From Isoetes taiwanensis (lineage: Eukaryota; Streptophyta; Lycopodiopsida; Isoetales; Isoetaceae): DNA of 64,000 nt. Position 1 is the first letter of the stretch. Every line of letters starts with the position of its first letter. The notes under the pieces are model-generated. The model saw only the letters and a list, made by a program, of their open reading frames with translations, was not told the origin of the DNA and searched no databases. A program made the translations under genes and the position numbers. Where the stretch lies: assembly GCA_021234155.1 (NCBI GenBank), contig JAJEKV010000040.1, positions 6,874,438 to 6,938,437 on the forward strand, given 5' to 3'. Shown piece after piece: positions 24,600 to 37,199 of the stretch.

Positions 24600-26240
24600 G
24601 GAGCCCAAAAATGAGCTACTACATTTAATTAGTATTAGATCACATAAAAACCATGGTATACGTGATTTTTTACACATGAATTTCTTTGATAGAAGAAAAC
24701 AATATGCCATAGTGGTTTGTCAAAACTATAGTGGTTCATGACATGTTTATCAATGCTATAGCGGTCTATTAAAACTAGTTGTGGTTTATGAAATACTTTT
24801 GTGCATACATAGTGGTTCCTTAATATGAGTAATTGCCACATTAAAGCTATCATGAATTCTCACATGGTTTGGAGGCTACTATGCCTAAAGATAATCAATG
24901 TATATGAAATGGATTTGGTTGGCATGTTGAGACGTCTTAGTGGAACGAAGAACAAGAAATATTTATCCAATATCACTTGAAGTCTTTGCACTATACACTA
25001 ACCACTTTTGATTGTACATCCAAAGTTATTTTCAACCCTCACAACCGCTTTTCGACATATCCCTATAAGAGGATGAATGTATAGTGCCAAAGTCTGTGTC
25101 AAGGCATAAGAGTAATGCGACAAAGAATTACTATCTTGTATGAAGAATTGTGTTAAGGGAATAGCATTCAACTGTTTGCAAAGGTAATGCAAATTCTTTT
25201 GTCAAGTGTATATTGCAATTTACCTATAAAATTCTAATTTGTTTTTTTACTTTTTTGTGAAGCTTGGATTGAAAGTCTGAAAGTAAAACCACAATTTCCC
25301 TCTAATAAAGATCAATAGATCGAGATTTCCAATTTTTATTAGATGCATAAAGCAAATAGAAGCTTCAAACATCTTATTCTTGGACTTACACAAAGTATGG
25401 TGTGTGCAACATATGTTCAATTGGATGCCGCCAATGTGACATTATATAAAAGCTCTCCTCCTCCTCCTCCTCCTCCTCCTCCTCCTCCTCCTCCCCCCAC
25501 AGAGTAAAAAATAGGTAAAGGAGGCTATCTCAATGCCCTCTGGGTAATCCACAACAAAGTAAAGTCCATACTCGACTTCGAGCCATACGGATGGATATTG
25601 ACAAAATACAAATTATTTTCTTAATTAGCATATGAAGACAATTTTAGACAAATAACATGAATAGAACACAACCAATAGCTAGTTGAGTGAGGTTTCAAAT
25701 AAATGCATATTATTACATTTCACTGATTCACACTTCCAAATTTCATATCATGGAAGGGATTTAGAAAACACAATAAATGGACAATAATTTGAGCTCTATA
25801 AAATTTGTGCACTTTTGAAACTACGATCCTGCTCTTATACAAAAAAGTAGTAAACATATTATGTCTACAATGCCTTTTAACTTTGGATGAAAAAGAACCA
25901 CTACTCTTTGTATAGCGTGCACACATGCATTTATCAACTAACTAGATCATATTAACAAGACAAGATAGGTGTCAAGATAAATGTGAGTGATAACTATACC
26001 TACCGCGACATCACAACAGGCATGACGAAACAACCTCTGCCGAATGCTTGTGAGACCTCTTCGGTTGAGGAAGAAGGAGGATAGGAAGTGTGTGATACGA
26101 GGACACATCTGTTGAGTGAGGTCCGCATTGAATATAATATTTGGGGGAAACCATAATTGCAATATTATACCAACTTTATTTCTTTTATTGCATTCCTTGT
26201 GTTAAAGTCAGATGCATATCAATCCAAATATAGTAGAATA
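24600..26240. repeat. spacer with CTC microsatellite and GTGGTT repeats
   Basis: At about 24,713-24,825 a phrase containing TAGTGGTT(T/C) recurs four times at 30-45 bp spacing. At 25,456-25,496 there is an uninterrupted (CTC)n run of about 12 units followed by C residues. No gene was recognised. Confidence 0.6.
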
Positions 26241-26245
26241 TAATA

Positions 26246-26395
26246 GGTAGATAGATAAATACTTTTTTAACATCCACGAGGACTCTATCATAGGCCGTGG
26301 GACCGATCTATACATAGTGCGACTCTAGGCGGTCTCGAACTTGAGACGTATATGTTCTAGGACCAGTGTATTACCATTAGACAAAGGGCCAAGTT
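26246..26395 (-). mobile_element. tRNA-derived SINE
   Basis: Read on the minus strand, the head GGCCCTTTGTCTAATGGTAA resembles a tRNA A box and GTCTCAAGTTCGAGACCGCC a B box about 30 bp later, both internal RNA polymerase III promoter parts. The body ends in an ATCTATCTAC-type tetranucleotide tail instead of poly(A). The tail and body phrase GTGGATGTTAAAA are shared with the copy at 38.5 kb and partial copies at 23.8, 26.5, 28.1 and 29.0 kb. Confidence 0.7.
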
Positions 26396-26439
26396 ACCAC
26401 TAGAATCAAAGGCTATACAAATATAATCGCGTGACCAGA

Positions 26440-26520
26440 AAAAGCTATTGTATTTTATATATTCCCATAACCCGTTGGGTTCCCGTGGACGTAAAAATTC
26501 TTATCTTATCTTATTATTGA
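26440..26520 (+). mobile_element. SINE 3' fragment
   Basis: CCGTTGGGTTCCCGTGGACGTAAAAA followed in the genome by a TCTTATCTTATC run matches the 3' portion of the SINE family seen nearby. The tRNA-like head is missing. Confidence 0.5.
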
Positions 26521-26859
26521 TTATTCCCAATATGCGAGATAATAAAATGAAATGTTCAAAAATGCCCTGGTCAACTAAATTCATATGTATTTTAATGGAA
26601 TCATCTGGATGACCCCCAAAATCCAACCAAATCGCCAGAATACCCCTAGATAAACATCAGCAATGGCCTTGATAACCACAATCATATTGCAGTTTCTAGG
26701 AAATTTGACAGCTTAAGAATAAGAGGGCAAATCCAAAAGTTCTATGTAAGCACTTTGCAATAGGACTCTATAGTATTTGATTTGAGTCGACCAAACATCC
26801 ATCCTTTTCCTGCTTGCTTGCCCAAACCCTCCTAAGTTCCCTTTTTTTTCCATCATAAA

Positions 26860-27045
26860 TGGGAAAGCTACTACAGGTTTAAGGTCTCTACCACAGAACC
26901 AATTATTCATACTTGAACCAGTGACCTCGGGGCAATGAATTTTAAGCTCCCCATTACTAGACCGATGTTGGCCATACTTAAACCTGTGACCCTGGCTATG
27001 GCAGTTTAAGTCCTGCCACTGGACCATGCCCCGTGGGGCGACTAT
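26860..27045 (-). mobile_element. SINE-like sequence with two tRNA-like heads
   Basis: On the minus strand, a first A-box/B-box pair (GGTCCAGTGGCAGGAC, then GGTCACAGGTTTAAGTATGG) is followed by a second (GGTCTAGTAATGGGGAGC, then GGTCACTGGTTCAAGTATG). Both second boxes resemble GGTTCAANTCC. This arrangement fits a dimeric tRNA-derived SINE. Termini and duplication were not found. Confidence 0.5.
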
Positions 27046-27059
27046 TTGAAGTTATATAC

Positions 27060-28060
27060 CCTCTTCTGTCTTTGAAAAAGAATGGGCACGACCATAGATC
27101 GTTGGCACTGCAGGAATTTGGCAGAAGCACAAAAATTCAACGATCGTTTCAAGAGTCTAGTTATCATATCGTCGAGGTGGAAGGAATTACATCTCATTAG
27201 CAAGCAATTGAGCGCTTGATATTGGCCCTTCTCATCTCAGGGAATTTATGCCACAAATTTAAAGCTCTTATTGAACTCCATAATTTTTCATCTTTAGCAA
27301 AGAAAAAGCATGGATCTCTTTCCTTCCAAAGAATTTGTCAGATAATGCACAATACGAAGGTTATTGTGGTATATCCCGAAACTATAGTCGCATGCCATAA
27401 TTTTCTTAAATTGCATGTAGCAATAAGGTTCCCCATTTTGTTTTTAAGGCGTTAAGGGGTATTTATTCAAAAGTTTGACCTAAGATTGTTGGGGAAGTGT
27501 ATATTTTTTTTCATACGTTTGTGGCATTTTGGGAGTGTTTTTTGGCTGCCCTTTCTTTCCTTTGTGTGGACGAGGCAATTTTTAACACCTCGTTTAATGA
27601 AAGTGACAAAAGCTCGTTGCAGTGTTTTGTCCTCCGACAAAGCTCGGCACAGTAGTCAGCAAGATAATCTCAACACAATTTTATGAGTGTGCTAGTCAAT
27701 GGTTGTTTTCTATTCAATTTTTTTAAGTTGTTTTAGTTTTGAAATGATTGTCAGCCATGGATTTGGAATATTCTGGCCTTTATGCTCAGATCCAAGGGAT
27801 AGGAATGAAAAACAATAAGGATAACAATAAGTATAAAACCAATTAAGTAGCAAATATTATATTATTATAAAGATTTATTAATTTATTAAGAACATATACG
27901 TGGGAAAAATAAAAAACCGATGGTTTCAAGCCCTAAAGTTTTGAAACCCTAGCTTTGATCTGCGACATAGCCATGGCGGCGGAGGATCTTCAAGGGCGGC
28001 GACTTAGCAGTTGCGGCGACGAAAGGTAGATTCATCAAGAATATCTCTCATGTTTTCTTC
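27060..28060. other. spacer without a recognised gene
   Basis: AT-rich; small frames at 27,216-27,455 and 27,486-27,686 show nothing recognisable. Confidence 0.35.
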
Positions 28061-28067
28061 TATTTTA

Positions 28068-29045
28068 AGGAAGGAAGGAAGGAAGGAAGTAAATTTTAAC
28101 GTCCATGGAGGCCAAATCTGACCCATGGGATGGTACAAACATACAGGGCATAAGCCCTACCAAAACTCGGGAGCTATGCCCCCTAACAAATCTGAAATAC
28201 CACAAACAGAACAAAGCGGGCATAAACCCAACCAGGTTTCGGGGACTATGCCCCATAACAATGTGACCAATAAAACAAAACAAAAAGGGTGAAGCCAACC
28301 AAAACCAAACCAAACCGAAGGCGGAAAGCTCCAGGCTACACAAAAGCTGTCCATGGATCAATCGGCCAATGATCTCGGATGATAGCCTGGCCTCCCCTAT
28401 ACACGGCCCACTTCCGCTGCAGTCGAGCTTCGCGGACTCGGCATAATTCTTCCTTTCGTCTGCAGAGCTGTGCGGGGGTAAGGTCTTCCTGGACAGAAAA
28501 GGCAGTTCCTTTCAAGTGATTGCCATGACGGAGGATGTGTAATCTGGACAGGCTATCCCAAAAATGTACTAGCAAGTGTCGGGGGTGGTCAGGTCGCGTT
28601 GCCCCAACTTCGGTGTCAGTGAGAGGGCGCCGTCGCCTATATGTGCATCACACGAGTGAAAAACCGGTCCACCTCAACTATAGCGGGGAGTGTCAATCGC
28701 CTCTTCCGGACCTACAATGCGTAAGTTCGAAGCGGACGCGGTGCTCGGTGGGCGTACTAGGCTCGAGCGTGGAACCTTTATCCGCCCGGCCAGATAAACA
28801 ATCCCCTGTCGGCATTTGTGTGGGCCTAGGTCTTTGTAGCATCTTCACAGGGCATGGCATGTACATAGTCGCGTCTATGATGTTAGATAGGCACCGGTGA
28901 AACATTACATCGTGCTCGGCAGAAGCAAAGATATCTCGAAAGCGCATCTAAGGGTAATATGTAGCATAATAACATTGTGTTTTTGTACGCTTTTCACTAA
29001 GGTTTCCCATAGGCCAGTTGGTCTCCGTGGACGATAAAATCATAT
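28068..29045. mobile_element. element bounded by inverted SINE-type tails
   Basis: The left edge (a GGAA run, then TTTTAACGTCCATGG) and the right edge (CCGTGGACGATAAAATC, then a TATTC run) are imperfect inverted copies of the same SINE tail. Inside, a phrase GGGCATAARCCC...GGGRNTATGCCCC occurs twice about 74 bp apart. It is either two SINE fragments in opposite orientation or a larger fold-back element. No coding content was identified. Confidence 0.45.
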
Positions 29046-29145
29046 TCTATTCTATTCTACTAAGGTTTTCCTATGATTTCATGATGTATTCAAATGGATG
29101 TACTAATGCGTACATCTAGAGTGCACCATTTCTGAGCCATTCATT

Positions 29146-29340
29146 TTAGCCCTTTTTTTTCAATGGTCAACAACCAATGGCTCACAACAAAAGCCATTTT
29201 TTTGTGCGTGTGGTGCATAATGGGCACATGAAGGGCCGTTGATTTTAGCCTTTTTTTTCCAATGGTCAACAACCAATGGCTCACAACAAAAGCCCTCTTT
29301 TTGTGTGTGTGGTGCATAATGGGCACATGAAGGGCTTGAA
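29146..29340 (+). repeat. tandem duplication, unit about 98 bp
   Basis: Two near-identical units begin TTTTAGCCNTTTTTTTNCAATGG and contain CACAACAAAAGCC and GTGGTGCATAATGGGCACAT. Differences are few. No coding role is apparent. Confidence 0.85.
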
Positions 29341-29980
29341 GGGCGCATGTAGTGCAGTTTCCCCGCCAGCAACACATTCCTTATCATAACTTTTGATCCA
29401 TAGCTCTGTTTGAGATGATTTTTATTGCATTGGAAAGCTCTCTCCGAGATCTTTTTGATAGTGTATAATATGGATATGTTTGGTTAAGTTATCTATGCTA
29501 AAACAACAAATTTTCGGCCGGGTTTGGTAGGCTTTCACATCCTACCAGCTGATTAATACAGGATTGCACCATTGGATATTGTTTCATGGCTCAGTTATTA
29601 AGCAAATTCCAAGGCTTCTAGATCCTTGGGCGCATGTAGTGTAGTTTCCTCGCTGGCAACACATTTCTTATCATAACTTTTGATCCAGAGCTCTGTTTGA
29701 GATGATTTTTATTGCGTTGAAAAGCTCTCTCCGAGATCTTTTTGATAGTGTATGATATGGATATGTTTGGTTAAGTTATCTATGCTAAAACAGCAATTTT
29801 TCGGCCGGGTTTGGTAGGCTTTCACATCCTACCGGTGATTAATCTGAGATTGCGCTTATTGGATATTGTTTTATGGCTCATTCCGAATGAGGCTTGCAAA
29901 AAATTACCATGCATTTTTAGATTTTGAGGCAGTTATTAAGCAAATTCCAAGACTTCTAGATCCTTGTGCTAACAAGCAGA
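29340..29980 (+). repeat. tandem duplication, unit about 288 bp
   Basis: The first unit begins near 29,340 (GGGCGCATGTAGTGCAGTTT) and the second near 29,628 (GGGCGCATGTAGTGTAGTTT). Shared landmarks include CTCTCCGAGATCTTTTTGAT and GGCCGGGTTTGGTAGGCTTT. The second unit carries an extra piece of about 55 bp near its end. Confidence 0.85.
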
Positions 29981-30324
29981 AAAGTTTCCCACTTCTCACC
30001 ACAAGAATCCATGGAGGCCAAAGGCTGCTGTTAAATTCCAGTTGAAAAATGTTTGTATATGGGTGTTGCAAACTTTATGACTTTCAGAATAATGGGATCA
30101 ATCTGCTCTATCTTTATGGTAACTTTTACTTATGTTCTATTTGTTTTATTGTGATCAAATTCAAAAGCTACAGGTGATGAGATGAAAGTCTCAAATGAAT
30201 TCTAGTTTTTTTCTGGTTTGAATTCTAAAATTTTTGTCACCCGGGGGGGCCCTAAGACCCCGAAGGGGCCAAAAACATTTTCTTGCAACACAAACCATTA
30301 GCATCCAACATATAAAAATTAAAT

Positions 30325-30829
30325 CCCCCAACACATAACAACCATTGACATTAACAACCAACACATAACTACCATTGACATTAATTAACACAACCATTGG
30401 GTCCAACACATTTAAATTAAAATCCCCCTTAAACCCCCTTTGGTTTGGGTGCATATTCATACGGGGGGTGACGTAGGGCAGCGAGAGCCCTCATAGTTGT
30501 ATTTTGCACATACGAAATCAACACCATGTAGTATTCCGCTTAAAATCTTATAGTATTTTGCGAATCTTGTTATACAGTATAGCAAATTTTGTACTTGCAT
30601 ACAAATGAGGAACTTTACGTATGGTGTAGATTAAGGAATAAGGGGTGAATATGCCTATCCAACAGCTCTCGTTGCCCGGAGTCACCTCCCGTGTGAATAT
30701 GCACCCAAACCAGAGGGGGTTTAAGGGGGATTTTAATTTAAATGTGTTGGACCCAATGGTTGTGTTAATTAATGCCAATGGTAGTTATGTGTTGGTTGTT
30801 AATGTCAATGGTTGTTATGTGTTGGGGGG
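30325..30829. mobile_element. fold-back/MITE-like element, arms about 165 bp
   Basis: The left arm (30,325-30,490) starts CCCCCAACACATAACAACC; the right arm (30,665-30,829) is its reverse complement with few mismatches, so the same peptide-like string appears on both strands. The 170-bp loop is AT-rich and has no gene. No transposase is present, so movement would need one from elsewhere. Flanking AT-rich sequence does not give a clear duplication. Confidence 0.8.
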
Positions 30830-30839
30830 TAATTGAACA

Positions 30840-31243
30840 GTTGTGTCTGTAAGAGTGATGGCAGATTGGACCGTGCGAAGCTTGTCCAACTCTTCTAGGG
30901 GCATATAATGGATCCGATCAATTATTCCGTTCAAAGCTGCAGCTGGGGATGCAGTGGGAGCCGATTGTGTCAAGGTTGGACGCTGGGGCCCAAAGGAGGG
31001 GGCTGCCTGGAGATAGGGCTCTATCGTGGGATCATAGGGCTTAGCAGATGGCACGAGCACCCTGATAAGGTTCTTTGCCTTGCGGGTCTCTCTGGCCATA
31101 CGTTTGATTGCAGGGTCATGTTGATGCTCTATGAAACAGGAACTAGGTGAAGCCAAAAGAATTAGATGAACGAGCTGCAAATGGCTAGATTGAAGTAGGA
31201 GCAGAGCAAGGCAAGGAGGGGGCTGAGATATATGAAATTGCAA
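30840..31243 (-). CDS. unidentified open frame cut by the fold-back element
   Basis: The minus-strand frame includes MARETRKAKNLIRVLVPSAK and ends ITLTDTTVQ just before it runs into the right arm of the fold-back element at 30,829. The basic start and proline-rich middle (SFGPQRPTLTQSAPTASPAA) are compatible with a gag-like protein, but I do not recognise it. It may be a fragment. Confidence 0.3.
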
Positions 31244-31249
31244 CGAGGG

Positions 31250-33660
31250 TTGACTGCGGCTGTGCCAATAGAGGCAAAGCGATTAGGGCCGTGCTGGGAA
31301 CTAGGATTGCCAGGCGGACTTAGGGTCATGCTGGGAACTAGGATTGCCAGGCTGACTTAGGTCGAAGGATGTGCTGCCACAAAAGAAGAACCTGCATGAA
31401 CTGACATGATGCTAACCTTGTGGATCAAGCCGAGGGCAAAAATGAGGCTGGCGGATGCTGCTGTGGCTGGACTGACTGGATCCTACCGAACCGGGCTTCA
31501 AGCTTGCCGAAGACCTCCTGGACTTTGCCGAACTGGGCCTTAAGGTGGCCGAAGACCTTGCTGAAGACTGGAGTGGGGCTAGAAACTAAGGGCTACGCCT
31601 CTCTTGCTGCTTCAAAGGCTGGCACTGAAGCGCCTAGATGCTGAGGCGGTGGATAAGGTTTATTCTCTCGATGTTTGTGCAAGACTGAATCCATGTAGCT
31701 TTCCATTCTTTTTTCTTCTATGCATTCATTTTGCTTTTCAGATAAGCGTAAGATTAGGATCGTAAATTTGAAGTTGATAAAATGCAAAAATATATTCGCT
31801 ATCTGCAGATCTAGATCTTCAAGGCATGTTGGTGAATGTAATTTCATGTCACAAACATGGAGTTCTAATATGCAAGCTTTCTGCCACCTTGGGGCATAAG
31901 TGCTGGGTAAAGAAATACCAAATAATGAGCATTACCAGGTTTATTTTTTGTCTAGTTAGTTCTTGTCTTGCGTTTATGCTTCGAAATGGCATTTTAACAG
32001 CTAGCATACAGCATCCTGAATTAAAGATCAAGTTTTTCTTCATGTATTGTTCTTTTTTCCCTTTGCTTTTCTTAATTGATTCCAGTTCAGAAGAATGAAT
32101 TGGCAGGTGTCCACGTGAATCATAATTTAAAGACATGTTATATGAGGTGAGGTACTATTTTAGCATGAACTAAGCACACTAGATCAATCAGATTAAGATT
32201 GTTTGTAGCTTATTTGAATTTTAGCATTGGAAAGTTTTTATATTGCATGTCCATCATAATGTTCCTTGTAGATTCGTTAATTCAGGTCATTTAATGGTTA
32301 TGTTTATTTTTTAAGTTGTTTTTCTGCATGAGAGGTAAATTTACTTGCATTTCTTGCCGCATATGATATTATTATGTGGTATAAATAAAATGCATTTATA
32401 GAAATTTCAGTGTTTTTAATGTGTCTGGATATGATATCATGTGCATCTTTGCTATAATTTTTGTTGTTTGATTGCAAATGCAGATCTAAGAGGCAGATTG
32501 TCTTTTTATGCTATGAAGATGAAATTTCTATTGCGTCTTGAGGAAGAAAGGTGCAAAAATTGCCAGATCTTTGCTTTATTCTTGTTGCTCATGTTGTTAT
32601 CTAGATTTTTTATGTAATCTTGTTGTAAAAAAGAAAATGTAACATATTTTGCATAGAATCTCGTGCTCTTGAGATTCTTCAACAATAATGTTCGTTTTAG
32701 AAAGTTCAAAGTTCTTATTACTGGGTGGAATATCATGGTTCAAATCCCCATTTAGTATATAAGCATTATAATATTTCATACACCAGCAATATCGCTTTGA
32801 CAAACGAGCGCTTTATGCTTTATTCAAATTCTCTTTGTTTTCATCTCAAAATAACAAATAAGATGTTAAATAAACATTTAATAATTTCTTTCATAAACCA
32901 CTCTCAATTTTCGAATAAAAATATCAAGAATTGATGAGAAACGATAATTAGTAAGAATTGATGAGAAACGATAATTAATTAGTCAATGAAGAAACTTATA
33001 TAACAATTGCTAGCATATTTAAGCATTATAAATGGCAATGGTTCTCGACTTTAATATGCCTTATTACATTTAGTAAAACAATATTGATTGCATTGTCTAA
33101 AATACCAATGTTTTGTAGTTAATATCAAAATAAGTTGGATTCATCTTGCACATATGTTTTTAGATAAAAGGTTATGCCATCTTATTGCATCGAACAACAA
33201 TGATTCAAATAAAAAGATGTAGCCAACCTCACTCGACACATAAAAACATACCAATAAAGCACTATCAAAAAATATGCTATAAAATTGAACATACTAACCA
33301 GCATTAGATTCCATGGTAGTAAACTATAGTAATAAACTAGAACAATAGATCATGAGTAAGAACCACAGTGTGTAACTACTTGTGGTTATTCAACATATTA
33401 ACCCACTTAGTGATATTATTTTTTTATAGTGATTTCATAAAAAACTTGTTATAAAAAACCAATAACAATTAAGTTTTGGGGGCCTTGTGCATGCGCTGTG
33501 TTTTACATAACAACTGGTGGTAGCTCTGCAAAAAAATGGCCAATAACAAGGCACCCGATTTATATGGTTTTACTATAGAGATGTTGAAGTGCGTGAAATC
33601 GGGAATAATATAAATGGTGACATGCATCTTTAACAATATAGTACATACAAGGGTTCTAGA
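31250..33660. other. AT-rich spacer, one short tandem repeat
   Basis: At about 31,284-31,362 a phrase containing GCTGGGAACTAGGATTGCCA is repeated twice in tandem. The rest up to the LINE fragment at 33.7 kb shows no gene. Confidence 0.4.
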
Positions 33661-33689
33661 AAGGTGGAAACACAACAGGGTAATACCTT

Positions 33690-34240
33690 TGCACTAAAGG
33701 AGGCAATAGGAATCGAAAAACTACAAAACGATTATGGTAAGCTCGAATTCCCCAAGTGGTTTGGGAAAGTTCTGGACAGCAGACTAAAGGATTGGGCAAA
33801 AACATGCAAGCGGGATTCAGACTGGAACACTTCACTACAGACCATTTAGTGACATTTAGAATTTTGAGAGAACAAACGAGGGCACAAAATATGATCATAT
33901 GCTGCTTTGCGAATTCTAAGAAGGTATTTGATATAGTATCAAGAAAGAAATTGTTAGAGAGATTGATAGATTTAAAGGCACCAGACGACCTGATAGAATC
34001 CATCGCACGCTTGTACCAAAGGGTATATGCCAAGATGGAACTAGAAGAAAATGCTATGGATTGCAATACACGGATGAATCAGGGATGCCCACTATCCGCA
34101 ACCCTATTTGGAATATACTTAGATGCACTACAAGAGTTTCAGGGAAAAATAGAGAGATGTACATGCACCAACCTTATGGAAAACCAAGGTAGCAATAATG
34201 CTATATGTCGATGATCTGAGTATGATGGTTGTGATGCTCC
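33690..34240 (+). pseudogene. LINE reverse transcriptase fragment
   Basis: A non-LTR reverse transcriptase core spread over two or three frames: RLKDWAKTC, then QAGFRLEHFTTDH, KVFDIVSRKKLLERL, NQGCPLSATLFGIYLDALQE, and after another frameshift the catalytic box YVDD in MLYVDDLSMM at about 34,200-34,232. Motif order is right for plant LINE ORF2. The copy is truncated on both sides and lacks the endonuclease. Confidence 0.85.
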
Positions 34241-34279
34241 CATTGTATAAAGACGGGAATTTCCCTCCCATTGTGACTA

Positions 34280-35455
34280 TATCACCATGGTAGGGCCCTC
34301 CCTCATATTCAGACGACTTGGGATGTGGCCAAGTGTCCGAGCGAGGAACACGGAGGTGTCATTCGTCCCACGTCCTATATGGGAATCCTATATAGCAGAA
34401 GCGTACATACATGTTAGCATACAACAATCATGCTGAAATAATACACCACCACGAAGGGTGGCCCATCCATCATCATCAACAAAAGGACAATATAAGCATA
34501 AATGATATAAGTAACACATCATGACATGGCGCTACCCTGGGCTCAGACTCCATGGGGTACTGACGGGCAGGGCCTCAAGATACTAGCAGACGAACGTATA
34601 ACATAGTGTGGGCTGGCATAAGACAATGGCTAGGGTAGTGCACTCCATCCGCCCCTCCTGTGCACACTTTGCAGATAGGGTGAAACATGCTATGGCGTGA
34701 TTGTAGCCTTTCGAAGACACAGTCTCATGGAATCACCTATGAAACTACTCCGAGTTGCATCTCCCCAATCTGATGAGGCAGGTCAGGGAAGTGTCCCCTC
34801 CCCGAACATAATAGATCCTTGGGTGTGCAAGAGACTATGTGCCACTAGATGCACACGCAGCCGTACCCGACAAGAAACCCTCAAAATCCGTGCACCGCTA
34901 GGCGCACCCATCAAGCCCAGGACATCTATATAGGCATGCTCCCACGATCTAGGAGGTGTCGGACCCATACCCGGCCCCACCGCGAGGACCGGCTATAAGC
35001 CTAGCACACTGTAGGAGTCTTGTAGCCATGCTAGGCAAGACTCCACCCCTGTTTCACCACTATGCTCGTTGCCTAGTGCTGAATCACGAGATAGTGTCCA
35101 CAACTACGTGGGCTCTTGTGCACAGGCCGCAATTATTGGGTTTTAAGGGTTCTAGCTAGAAACATGTTTAGTTCTAAGAAGCTTTTAGGTCTTTACCCTT
35201 CCCTTAACCCCCAATACACGGAAGGAGCAGAAAGAAGAATATAAACACCATCTAAATATCCATCACCATCATAATAATATATAAAGAGAGAATTTAACCA
35301 TTCCATCTATTCAAAGAAGTGAGTGGAAATACAAGCTATCTAAGGACTAACTAGTCTCCTGGCTGGACCCATTTTCTCGGAAGGCATCCATTGTTCAAGT
35401 CGTACAAGAACTGGTAGCTGCTTTGGCTCTCCTCTTTTCCAATTCAAATTTGGGG
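34280..35455 (-). mobile_element. old fragment of a gypsy LTR (family of 50.0 and 60.9 kb)
   Basis: The sequence follows the LTR at 60,914-62,483 in the same orientation over most of its length, with many substitutions: shared landmarks are ACACGGAGGTGTCATTCG, CCACCACGAAGGGTGG and CACAGGCCGCAATTA. The segment that should carry the TGTGACG end is missing: homology stops near 35,455. Confidence 0.75.
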
Positions 35456-37199
35456 TAGAAATGGGGGTAGGACCCCAATGGGTAGAAGCATAAAAGGGTG
35501 ATTGAATTTTTTTGTATATTGATGTAGAAATTTGAACTGGGTTAAAATGTTTATAATGTACATTTTGAATTTTACATGGAGTTGCCTATCATTAATAAAG
35601 GCGGTTGACGTACAATATTCTCCATAATTATACCAAATCCTCCCGAAATCTTGGTGCACATTTTAAACTTTCCTCAATCGATCAAACATGGCTCCGGATT
35701 CTACCTCAAGGAAAACTTGCCCCGAATCGATTATAGCTGCTTCTAAATCGAATGCATTTCAAGAAACAAATGTATCGTGAAGAAATTGAAATCCCTTTCC
35801 TTCAAGCAGTAATACAAATCCCTTCAAGCAGTAATACAAATCTGGTTAATAATCTGATTTTTTGTGCAGGATGTTGTATCCCCTTTCTGCAGAATGGATC
35901 GATGTCTTAAAGCACCAGTTGAAGAAGAAACTATGGAAGAATTGGACTCTCACGCAAGCACTTCGAGGTCAGTATCGGGTTCAGATTTCAATCCTCTTGT
36001 TGATGAAGTTTCGGAAAGCACTGTTCCAAGCAGGCAAAGAAAATCGAAACAGAGGGTTTGTAGGGGTGGATACGTGACAAAGCCAATTAGAAGAAAGGTG
36101 AATGCTGCTGTAAATCTCATAATGAATGAGGTATCTAATTTGAATCCAAAGCGGCAAAGTATATTTGCAAGAAGATTATTGCAGGGACAAAAAGATTGCA
36201 ATTCCTATTTGAGCCAGCCATTGGAAGGCCTCAAGAGGCTATCGTGGAAAACAGATCCGTAAAGAATTTAAAGGATGGCCTCCAAGATGTCAAACATGCA
36301 AATAGCAATGACAAACTTGCCGCAAAGCATTACGTACTATCTATGGTGGTTGGAGAGGAAGGAGAATTACGTGAAGACTTCACTAGCGACTAAGTTGCTG
36401 AAAAATACATCCTAGAAATATGAAACTAGCAAGTGGAGAGAAGGAAAAGAATGTCACTGGGTGGAACAAATTTGTGGGCATTAGCAGGTCGAAATCCAAG
36501 AACAAATACTATAGATCAGGCTATGAAGGATATGGTTGCTCAGTTTTGGTTAGATAACTCAAAGGTTTCACCAAAAATTAGAGATGTCATGAAGAAGAGG
36601 ACACAACCAATTCAATATATTGACATTACACAGGTACGATTGTAATTTAGCTTTAATTGCATCTTTTTGCGAGAATAAAGATGTTTTTATTTTGTAACAC
36701 CGATGTAAAGTTTGTAACAGATTTCTTTACTTTTTGAATGTAATGTAGATGCGATCACGCACTAGTTTGCTCTACATGGAAATGTCAAATTATTTCATGG
36801 CAACACGTACATGTATATTTGTTTACATGTGGGTGTTTTTATGCTTGACATACCCATTTTTTGGTACGATCAGCACCCGATCAGCACCTTTAATCGCGTG
36901 TCCGAAGAAGGCGGGGGCCGTCCGTCATTATGGTGAAGGGTACACCCTTCATCATTCATCATCGATTTTGAGCCTTAAATTTTCTTCGAGCCATCCCCCT
37001 TTTTTCATAATTCCGAATGCATCATTGCCATCCGCTTCAAATCTATTAGGTCGATCAAGCTTCTCCTATTTCTGCTTTTCCGAATTCATCAAGCAAGAAC
37101 AGATTTGTGATGGCTCAATTCGGCGAGGTTGTCCTTTTCTTTGTGGAGCTCTCAAATTTCCCTTTGGCCTATGAAGTTGACCTTTTTTTTTTGCTTTGC

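Noticed and set aside
29340..29890. LTR pair at 29.34 and 29.63 kb
   Set aside because: The units are directly adjacent with no interior, primer site or TG...CA ends, so a tandem duplication is the better reading.
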